Assembly (NCBI GenBank): GCA_016648135.1 | Contig: JADDOH010023643.1 | Span: 992,001 to 1,056,000, forward strand | From: Agrypnia vestita | Lineage: Eukaryota > Arthropoda > Insecta > Trichoptera > Phryganeidae | DNA: 64,000 bases | Reading direction: 5' to 3' | Shown here: positions 56,246 to 64,000 of the stretch, in pieces | Numbering within the stretch: the stretch's first letter is position 1 | Layout of the letters: each line of letters starts with the position of its first letter | Made by a program: the position numbers and the translations under genes | The notes under the pieces: generated by a model | The model's input: the letters and a program-made list of their open reading frames with translations, nothing else | Database searches by the model: none | Told to the model about the DNA's origin: nothing

Positions 56246-56830
56246 CTTTATATTAACTCGTCGCATCTGCTTGTTGCTTGCCGGCTTGCCGTCGAAAAAA
56301 CTTTGGATTGATTTTTAACCCCTTTCCCGTGATCCAATCAAGCTGAAACTTTGCAAGCAGACTCGTAGCGACGATCAAAAAGATCTATCAAATTTTCGTT
56401 AAATAATAGTAATAATTATAGTATAATTTTGGATTTTTAGAAATTTTAATGTTTTTTTCAAATTGGAATCATTACAAAAGTTTGATTACTATCAACGTCG
56501 TCGGCGGCCCGATAACGTTACGGAATGTTTAAAATTTGAATTACTCCGTCGGTAGGTATAATAGGGATTTCACTACGAATTTCGAAAATTTATGACAATT
56601 GATGACAGCACACTTCGGTTTTTTGGGAAGATATCAAATAATAAAGAGATATTTTTAGAGACTTTTGACATAGACATTTGTCTAGACATGTTTCATTTTC
56701 AGTCAATCAATTATTACATGATGGTAAAATTAATTTACAAAAAAAGGGAGTAAAATAAAAACTTGGTTTTTATGGGTTAGTTTTTTACTTCCTTTCTTTT
56801 AACTCGTGGCGTCTGCTTGCTTGTTTTCTT
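56246..56830 (+). mobile_element. Foldback MITE, ACTCCC family, copy 4 plus start of another
   Basis: 56246-56780 runs from TTTTTTACTTCCTTTATATT, AACTCGTCGCATCTGC and CAAGCTGAAACTTTGCAAGC to GGGAGTAAAATAAAAACTTG and TTTTTATGGGTTAG. A second element start (TTACTTCCTTTCTTTTAACT, CGTGGCGTCTGCTTGCTTG) follows at once at 56786-56822 and breaks off. The interior carries unrelated sequence (56480-56720) not in the other copies. Confidence 0.7.
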
Positions 56831-56964
56831 GGGTGAGTTTTTTAAGTAAAATTGATAAAATAAAATTCACAAAATGCGCTAGCGTGCGGAATCAGTGCGT
56901 AAAGATGAATAACAGAAATGCGATGCGTATTAATGCAAAATTATTTGAAAAAAAAGTCACTACT

Positions 56965-57125
56965 GGCAGTCCACGAAGTCTAGTGCGCGTAATACTGACT
57001 TCACATGCCGTGTATTCTGGGTTTGATTTTCGGTGAGGTCAAAATACATCTTTGTCATTTTCTCAATCTTAGGTGTTTTGCAATATGTGCATTGTGCCTC
57101 TTGTTTTGTTGTGGTCCTATTTTAG
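56965..57125 (+). mobile_element. tRNA-derived SINE, family 1, copy 3 (degraded)
   Basis: AGTCTAGTGCGCGTAATACTG, TTCTGGGTTTGATTTTCGGT, GAGGTCAAAATACATC and TCAATCTTAGGTGTTTTGCA follow the order of 54400-54570 with many substitutions. Confidence 0.6.
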
Positions 57126-57565
57126 CGAAATAAATTTTTAAAAAACCTTGACTTGGTTGAAAGTTGTGGTCTTCTCCTTCATTTTATATATTTCATTTCA
57201 TATTTTTATTGGTTTATTAATATTTTAAAATATCAGGATTCAAAAAATCCGATTTTTATTTTAAAAATAAAAAAGCGGATGTTTTGATATATATCCGATA
57301 TATATCAAAAATTGGATTATATATCCAAACTTTTTTCTTCATTTTGCATACGTCGATTGATACAATCGAAATAATTAGGAAATTTATTTTGAATTATTAT
57401 TTATTACATGAATTATTATTTATTTTAAATAATGAATTGCATATTGAAAAAAGGTAATGTATGTAATTATTATATATAAGTTATAAAGTTGATCTTTCTA
57501 ATGCAGTGTTACTAGTATTTGTTTCTTTTTGTGAAATAAAAAAATTGATTATATGAAACAAAAAA
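57126..57565. other. Unassigned AT-rich sequence
   Basis: Contains a palindromic stretch around GATATATATCCGATATATATC (57285-57310). No gene. Confidence 0.45.
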
Positions 57566-57569
57566 TAAA

Positions 57570-57835
57570 CTAAAAAAACAACCATAGCTCTTTTTAAAAT
57601 ACATTTAGCGCCATCTAGTAATAAACGCAGATATAAAAAAAACCTGTAGCACTTTTTAAAATACAACTAGCGCCGTCTAGTAACGACCGCAGATATTAAA
57701 AAAATAACTTGTAGTACGTTTTAAAACACATCTAGCGCCATCTAATGACGACCGCAGATATTAAAAAAAAAACAATCCGTAACATTTTTTAAAATACAAC
57801 TAGCGCCATCTATTAACGACTGCAGAAAGTTTTTT
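57570..57835 (+). repeat. 62-68 bp minisatellite, four units
   Basis: AGCGCCATCTA or a one-base variant starts at 57607, 57669, 57734 and 57802. Each unit also has TTTTTAAAATACA upstream and CGACCGCAGATAT downstream, with a variable A run between. Confidence 0.88.
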
Positions 57836-59275
57836 TTGGATATATACAAGATAAAAATCAAGCCATAAATATCGTGATATATATCCTCGAACCCCATAAA
57901 ATATAGTGTTCTTTAAGTATTATTTTTTAATATTCATTTATTTGTTGAAACATATTATTTGTCTAATTTGAAGTTCGTGTATCAATATTTTGGGGTTTCT
58001 GCTTATCATTAAAATAGTCGGAATATCATTAAAGGCTACCATGATTCTACACAGATCTTAAAATTAATAATACTGGTTCAAGGATTCAACACTCGCATTT
58101 AAAATACTAAGTAATAAATAGGGTGACAGTTTGTTTTAACGTTTACAGATAATATTTTGTCAGAATGATAATAATGATACATGCTAACACTTAGAAGCAA
58201 AGCTTGACTTCGATTGAAATTATGTAAATATAATATTTACATGCATTATTTTTTATTGATGTAGGCATGATTCGATAATACAATACATTAGTATGTATAA
58301 AGAGAAACTATATTACGCCTGGGGTAACAATTGGTCGCTTAGTATAATTTTATCGAGGGTTCCATGAACGGAATAGCTGGCGTTTACTCGATAGCTGTAA
58401 TAACACTTAATCCTTCCTGAAAAAAGTTTCTAAAGGTTATCATAGCAATCGAAATTGATCCGAAATTTCTAGAAAAATATCAGAAGCGTAATTAAAACAT
58501 GATTGAACTATGAAAACTGTGTTTTTGACAACAAATTAATTTGATTTCCATAAAATCTTTTCATATTAAATAGGGAAAATTACATTTTCCCTAGTACGTA
58601 GTAATTTATTTAACGGTGATCGATCAGATGCAATTATTTACTAGTTTCAAATAGTATCAATATTGATGTATTATATTTTTGAAATTAAATATTTCGTGAA
58701 CATACTGCAAAAATTGACAAAGTATTTTTTTTTAATTTTGAACTTTACTAATAATTGTGCCAAATGATACATTTTATAAAAAATATTTTCTTAATTCTGC
58801 CTTGTAATATATTCCACGAAAGTATAATTTGCATATAGGTTAAGTCAATATTTGAACATCCTCTACTACACGAAAAATTGATAAACTTCTTGGACGCTTT
58901 TCTCCGCAGATATTTTATACACACTTTTGTATAAATGAATCTTATTTCAGTTGAATCGGCTTTCTTCAGTGTAAGTGAAACTTCTACTTAACAGAGATAT
59001 CTAGTGGACAGGCTGCTGGATTTCAGGAGTTAACTAATAAAATTTTATCAAGCCTCATTAATAAAACACCCATTGAATCTTTCCCGCAAACAATTTTTCA
59101 TGAGTATCTGTTGATTAATGTATATTCTTTATTATTTTCTATGGCTTAAGGAAACATCTTCAAGTTTTCCAATAATTAGTAAACATTTAATTTTCTACTT
59201 GAACTTTCTTATCAGCGGTAATGAAGTATTTTTAAGTATACTTAATACAGATGTTTACTTTAGCGTCCCATAATA
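57836..59275. other. Unassigned AT-rich sequence
   Basis: About 1.4 kb, no gene, RNA or repeat recognised. Confidence 0.5.
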
Positions 59276-59640
59276 ATAATAACTAACTAACTAACTAACT
59301 AACCATCACGCCGTTTCCCCGCAGGGGTAGGCAGAGAGGATTGAACGCCACACTCTTCTATACTGGCACACCACTTTTGCCTCGGCCACATTCATACATC
59401 TTCTCATACACATTCTACGGTTGTTGCGGCTTTTAACAGGGCCATCCTCAAATACTTGTAGTACCTGATCGTGCCAGGTCTTTCGCGGTCGCCCTCTATT
59501 CCTGTTGCCTTCAACATTCGCCTCATATATTTTCTTAACCATCCTTTCCTCGTTCATATGTTCCACATGACCAAACCATCTCAGCACTCCTTTCTTTATT
59601 CTATCTATCACACTACAGCCAGCATTGCTTTCACTTCAGA
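59276..59640 (-). pseudogene. LINE RT C-terminus with TTAG tail (copy 4, best preserved)
   Basis: The minus-strand frame 59611-59306 reads IKKGVLRWFGHVEHMNEERM, VKKIYEANVEGNRNRGRPRK, TWHDQVLQVFEDGPVKSRNN and RRMCMRRCMNVAEAKVVCQY, then the terminal LSAYPCGETA and a stop. RWFGHVE.M and GRPRKTW are standard C-terminal blocks of many arthropod LINE proteins. The tail is four to five TTAG units (plus strand 59281-59301). Nothing upstream remains, so it is a short 5'-truncated copy that has kept its frame. Confidence 0.85.
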
Positions 59641-60904
59641 CTTTCAAAAACACTATAAATAAATATTATCTTAAATTGGAAGATTTGCTCAAGATTTGAA
59701 ACAAGTTTGTATATATTTAAAATATAAATTTTGACTTTGTAACTTTTCGCAGAATTAACTTCTTATTTTTATAAGACATGAAAGAAACTTGAGTGATTTG
59801 ACATGTACGAGGATGAGATGGGATAAGGTAATCCGTCTCCATGTCGGTTAGCCATTCCATGTTCATCTAGGTATAGATGAGTCTGCTCGTGATTATTAAG
59901 TGAAACGTTAAAAGGCAATATAGGCAAATTGAATTGCGTACTTAAGGCCGATTGTTTGATCGCGAGTTATGGTTAACCTTGAAGCGAGTCGACTTTCCTT
60001 AATTTTAACTATTTACCCGTGGTCAAGATTTTTGCGGGTTGCCCGAGCCTCTAATTTATGATCGATTATCCGTGGTTAAAGATAACCTGGCGTAATCGGG
60101 TGGCAAGGCGAATAATACGAATAATCACCGTGCTCCTGAAAGTTCTGTCAAATTTTGTTTATTTTAAAATTTCACTGATTAAAAAAAAAAAATAATAATA
60201 ATAGAAAGTGCTTTCAGATTCTTCTTGTGAGAGACGTTTTTAATCGCGGAATTTCAGCTAATAATGAGAGACAAAACCTTCCGTAATATAATAGTTTACA
60301 ATGTTATCCCTTTGCAAAAATCTATATGCAACTGTGGATAATATTTCGATAAAAATAATATGATAATATTGTCATTTATCTTCGTAAATGTAAAATTAAA
60401 TTCATGGGTAGCTAGGATTGCATTTTATTGCAGAACTTTTGACGCACGTCTACATTGATGCGGAATATAATATAATACTATTTCATATACTGACCTTTTG
60501 TCTTAATTCATACGTAAATCGTCATTGTCACAAAGTTTGGGCAGAAAACGTCACAAATTGAAAACTGTCACTGTCACACATCACGGTATCCGAGATTTTT
60601 ACAATATGCATAATAATTGACTATTTTTGCTAATAAACTCGTCGCTAGGCTTGAAGTAATGCTACATTTGATCATTAATTACAGAAACATCTAGTCAAAC
60701 TGAATATTTAGAAGCATCAATTCGACAGAGTAGTAACAGCTGTTTTATGTCCGCCATTAATTTTCTGTTGATTCCGTGTTAACTCTGCCAAGTCGGAGGG
60801 TTAAATATTGGACAAAAAGTTAAATATTTCACATATTAACTGTTCGAAGAATATTTTTTCTTCTTCTGTATGAAGGCTTGAACTTTGTGGTGACATTATT
60901 ATTA
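59641..60904. other. Unassigned AT-rich sequence
   Basis: No recognised feature; an A-run lies at 60181-60192. Confidence 0.5.
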
Positions 60905-61090
60905 AAATAAAACACAAATCACTTTGTTTTCACCACTTTATTAGATTAAAAAATCTACATGTTTCGAGAACAATGTTCTCTTCTTCAGGATTACTGTGTA
61001 CTAATCCTGAAGAAGAGAACATTGTTCTCGAAACATGTAGATTTTTTAATCTAATAAAGTGGTGAAAACAAAGTGATTTGTGTTTTATTT
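60905..61090. repeat. Perfect 89-bp inverted repeat from a PLE terminus
   Basis: Bases 60905-60993 are the exact reverse complement of 61002-61090, with an 8-base loop. Each arm reads outward CTGAAGAAGAGAAC, ATT, GTTCTCGAAACATGTAG, then TAATCTAATAAAG and GTGTTTTATTT, the layout of the PLE 3' ends elsewhere here. The plus-strand motif (61003-61043) is AATC, CTGAAGA, spare A, stem GAGAAC/GTTCTC, GAA, ACATGT, A, GATT, and AATC/GATT can pair. A mirror copy lies at 60952-60992 on minus. No PLE coding sequence is attached. Confidence 0.85.
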
Positions 61091-61168
61091 AAAATTTTTC
61101 GTGTACTTGCGATGGTCAAATATTTTGACCAACGATCAAACAACCCATATTTCACAACTGTATCATGG

Positions 61169-61850
61169 TTAAGGCGATCGTCTAGCAGAATGAGCAAATT
61201 TCACCATTTTTTCTCATATCTTCTCTGGCGTTTTTTATCACATTTTTGTAAGAACATATCTAATTTTAAAATTTATTCATCAGGTTACATATATTTTAAA
61301 TACGAATATCTTATTTAAATGTCATAAACTAAATTAAATAATCGATTAATAAATTACCAAACCTTCGATGTTTTAAAAATGAAGAAAATTGCTCCACTTT
61401 GTGGGCCTTTTGTGACTGAACGGCGTGTGAGATGTCTTTTTTATTCAATGATATTACAAAGTAAACGATTATCTTAAATTCATTACAATTATAGAAAAAT
61501 CTTTTAGTTTGTTTACATGCAATTTATGTTTAAAAAACACTATTTTTTAACGTTTACTTTGTAATATTATTGATTAAAAAAGACATCTCAACACGCCGTT
61601 CAGTCATAAAAGGCCCATAAAGTCGAGCAATTTTCTTCATTTTTAAAACATCGAAGGTTTGGTAATTTATTAATAAATTACATAATTTAATTTGTGACAT
61701 TTTAATAAGATATTCGTATTTAAAATATATGTAACCTGATGAATAAATTTTAAAATGAGATATTTCCATACAAAAATGTAATAAAAAACGCAAGAGAAGA
61801 TATGAGAAAAAATGGTGAAATTTGCTCATTCTGCTAGACGATCGCCTTAA
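61169..61850. mobile_element. TTAA-flanked foldback element, 300-bp arms
   Basis: Begins TTAAGGCGATCGTCTAGCAG and ends CTGCTAGACGATCGCCTTAA. Arms of about 300 bp (61169-61470 and 61548-61850) are about 90 percent identical, separated by a short AT-rich middle (about 61471-61547). TTAA at each end is the target duplication of piggyBac-type transposases, though it could be part of the inverted repeat itself. The plus frame ending at 61318 and the minus frame 61829-61554 share MSKFHHFFSYLL because they are the two arms. They are not genes. It ends 212 bp before the SNMP1-like start codon. Confidence 0.8.
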
Positions 61851-62062
61851 ACATTACTCGCAATCAAACAACAGGCCCTTATAGTTATACACCGAATTTA
61901 TTTGTAATGAAATTAAAAAGCTTTGAGTCTACCGAATAATTGAACGCGGTGGAACGGAGTGATTAACAATAGCTGCTGACGGCTTTAGAGCTAGAGGAGT
62001 GTAAACATAGAACTAGCAAACTTTAAAAGCGTGGTGCTATAAGTTTCCAATCAAGTGGAGCC
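61851..62062 (+). promoter_or_regulatory. Presumed promoter and 5' UTR of the SNMP1-like gene
   Basis: The 212 bp between the foldback element and the ATG must hold the 5' leader and perhaps the core promoter, unless an upstream non-coding exon exists. No TATA box is obvious. The start context is AGTGGAGCCATGC, an acceptable insect initiation context. The assignment rests only on position. Confidence 0.35.
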
Positions 62063-62719
62063 ATGCAGCTGACCATGAACGCACCACGCTCGGTGAAGGT
62101 GGGGCTGGGGTCAGCAGCTGCGATGGTTTTTGGACTGCTGTTTGGATGGGTGGCCTTCCCCAAAATTCTACACAGTCAAATATCTAAGGTGAATTTTTAT
62201 TTTATATACTTCTCATACCTATACTTTTTATTTTTCTCCCTGGCTTCACCCCTGTGACTGCTGACCCCATCACGTCGCCGACTGTTGGGTTCAGCAGTTC
62301 TCGTCTTTAGGCTAAATGTTCTTCTGTTCTGGATAAAACCATCTAATCCAATCAAATATCTAAGTTAACTTTTTATATTACATACTCTTTTTACCTATCA
62401 ATCAAATTCTTACGATTTATTCTAACATACATACTAGAATACGCTTTAAAATCAGTATTTTCTGAGCTTAGTTTGAAAACAATAAGACTATCGATATGCC
62501 ATGTTTTTTTTCATCTCTCTATCAAAAAAATGTACGCATCATGTGAGTTTTTTGTATTTAGCAAATGACCCTGGCCAAAGGAACAGACATCCGAGAGATG
62601 TGGACCACGGTGCCCTTCGCGCTGGACTTCAAGATTTATCTCTTCAATTGCACCAATTCAGAAGAGGTCATGAAGGGAGATATTCCAATTGTAAAAGAAG
62701 TTGGGCCGTACTACTACGA
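62063..62719 (+). CDS. SNMP1: Sensory neuron membrane protein 1-like, CD36 family (exons 1-2, partial)
   Basis: CD36-family receptors of this type sit in the dendrite membrane of pheromone-sensing olfactory neurons and help pass lipid pheromones to the odorant receptor. Coding is a join of 62063-62188 (42 codons, phase 0, donor AAG/GTGAAT) and 62562-62719 (52 codons plus 2 bases, acceptor TTTGTATTTAG, donor GA/GTGAGT); intron 1 is 373 bp. Residues 1-11 are a short cytoplasmic start (MQLTMNAPRSV), and residues about 13-33 are a hydrophobic membrane anchor containing GLLFGWVAFPKIL. The ectodomain begins around residue 36 and has TDIREMW, VPFALDFKIYLFN, the glycosylation sequon N71-C72-T73 and VKEVGPYYY. 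The family is about 520-530 residues with a second anchor at the C-terminus, so roughly the first fifth is here. The MQL start and PFALDFK favour SNMP1 over SNMP2. The symbol is assigned by similarity. Confidence 0.93.
62189..62561 (+). other. Intron 1 of the SNMP1-like gene
   Basis: GT-AG intron of 373 bp. It contains a single diverged copy of the start of the 118-bp repeat (GAGCTTAGTTTGAAAACAAT, 62463-62505). The frame running from exon 1 stops in the intron after about 20 codons. Confidence 0.85.
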
Positions 62720-63092
62720 GTGAGTATTGTAATCTTTTCAGCTGTTAAATATCACAATTTAAATATATAATTATGTGATAGACACGTACCCAGCACGTCC
62801 ATCACACGTGATCGATGGTGGCGTGAGTTAATGAGGATAATTATACTGTGGTGGTTCTGTATCATAACCTAGGCAGTTTGCTCAGATATATAAGTTTATA
62901 TCAGGTCAGCTAAGGAAGGTTATCGGCAAAATAGTGTAGTCAGTATTTGAAAGTAAGGTGTCCTTATGTTGAATTTCTACACAATAAATTGTGTATCTTA
63001 TAATACCATAAATATAATCGTATTATTTATATTTCAATATACATAAATACTTTATTATAAATACATTAAATACTTAATTGTCAAATATATGA
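62720..63092 (+). other. Start of intron 2 of the SNMP1-like gene
   Basis: AT-rich intron sequence from the GTGAGT donor. No further exon is visible before the window ends. Confidence 0.7.
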
Positions 63093-64000
63093 GTACGTTG
63101 CCATAATCCAAGATCATGGTCCCATTGTATATACAATGAAAATGAGTATTCCACTATATAATTGAATATCCTGATTACAAAATGAAAGATAATAAACGCT
63201 TAAATAATAAATATTAACTAAGATATTACACTTTAAAGTTTCGAAAATTTTACCATACATTTTGAATGTCAGTCATTACTTTAAGAACCATGGAAAAGAA
63301 AACCATGGAAAGGAAATAAAAGATAAAGCACAAACCATAAATAATAATAAATATTACGCAATATGAATTTTGTTTTTCATGTAGAAAAAATAACCATAAT
63401 CTGAATTAAACAAACCAAACCTAATAACCTAACCTAATAAGGAGTATTCCACTATATAATTGAATATCCTGATTACAAAATGAAAGATATTAAACGCTTA
63501 AATAATAAGTATTAACTAAGATATTACACTTTAAAGTTTCGAAAATTTTACCATACATTTTGAATGTCAGTCATTACTTTAAGAACCATGGAAAAGAAAA
63601 CCATGGAAAGGAAATAAAAGATAAAGCACAAACCATAAATAATAATAAATATTACGCAATATGAATTTTGTTTTTCATGTAGAAAAAATAACCATAATCT
63701 GAATTAAACAAACCAAACCTAATAACCTAACCTAATAATGAGTATTCCACTATATAATTGAATATCCTGATTACAAAATGAAAGATATTAAACGCTTAAA
63801 TAATAAGTATTAACTAAGATATTACACTTTAAAGTTTCGAAAATTTTACCATACATTTTGAATGTCAGTCATTACTTTAAGAACCATGGAAAAGAAAACC
63901 ATGGAAAGGAAATAAAAGATAAAGCACAAACCATAAATAATAATAAATATTACGCAATATGAATTTTGTTTTTCATGTAGCAAAAATAACCATAATCTGA
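63093..64000 (+). repeat. 298-bp tandem array grown from a MITE C arm, in intron 2
   Basis: ATAATCCAAGATCATGGTCC (63105) matches the left end of MITE C (52768). From there GAGTATTCCACTATATAATT begins units at 63144, 63442 and 63740, an exact 298-bp period, with the third cut by the window edge. Units are nearly identical. Each contains part of the MITE arm plus extra sequence not in the 52.8-kb copy (AACCTAATAACCTAACCTAA, ACGCAATATGAATTTTG). Confidence 0.92.

Noticed and set aside
61073..61829. Frames on both strands sharing MSKFHHFFSYLL
   Set aside because: They are the two arms of the TTAA foldback element and mirror each other; not a conserved protein.
63418..63442. CCTAA words suggesting insect telomere repeat
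   Set aside because: Only a few interrupted CCTAA words occur and they are part of the 298-bp intronic unit, not a telomeric run.

Overview
This is AT-rich insect nuclear DNA, most likely from a moth or butterfly. The only confident host gene is at the right edge: the first two coding exons (62063-62188 and 62562-62719, + strand) of a CD36-family sensory neuron membrane protein of the SNMP1 type. Its start (MQL, then one hydrophobic segment) and the blocks PFALDFK, FNCTN and VKEVGPY fit lepidopteran SNMP1. The gene continues past the window through an intron that carries a 298-bp tandem array.

The other ~62 kb is intergenic and made almost entirely of decayed mobile elements and tandem repeats. 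I see no rRNA, no intact tRNA gene, no CRISPR array and no other intact host gene. Most open frames here are chance or repeat-derived.

Layout. 0-12 kb: non-LTR and Penelope-like (PLE) ends, a 118-bp tandem repeat, a TA-flanked MITE, a hAT-like remnant, a Helitron candidate (9783-11052) and a Jockey-type reverse-transcriptase (RT) fragment. 12-23 kb: unassigned sequence, a 2.4-kb decayed satellite, seven 150-bp units in a non-LTR 3' end, and an ATC-rich minisatellite. 23-35 kb: PLE and SINE remnants, an inverted pair of tRNA-like SINE heads, a 57-bp minisatellite, a short solo LTR, an AT microsatellite, a Helitron-like 3' end and two related non-LTR 3' ends. 36-57 kb: two SINE families, two related solo LTRs, a recurrent ACTCCC-ended foldback family (four loci), nested LINE insertions, and a PLE keeping YVDD and GIY-YIG motifs. 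57-62 kb: a short minisatellite, a LINE tail, a perfect 89-bp inverted repeat built from a PLE terminus, and a TTAA-flanked foldback element ending 212 bp before the SNMP1 start codon.

The most interesting signal is a compact structure shared by the 3' ends of at least four unlike PLE lineages: a CTGANGA-like box, one spare base, a stem-loop, GAA, a 6-8 base palindrome, then a base compatible with cleavage. This is the layout of a type-I hammerhead ribozyme with one inserted base. All calls come from reading the sequence; no database search was possible.
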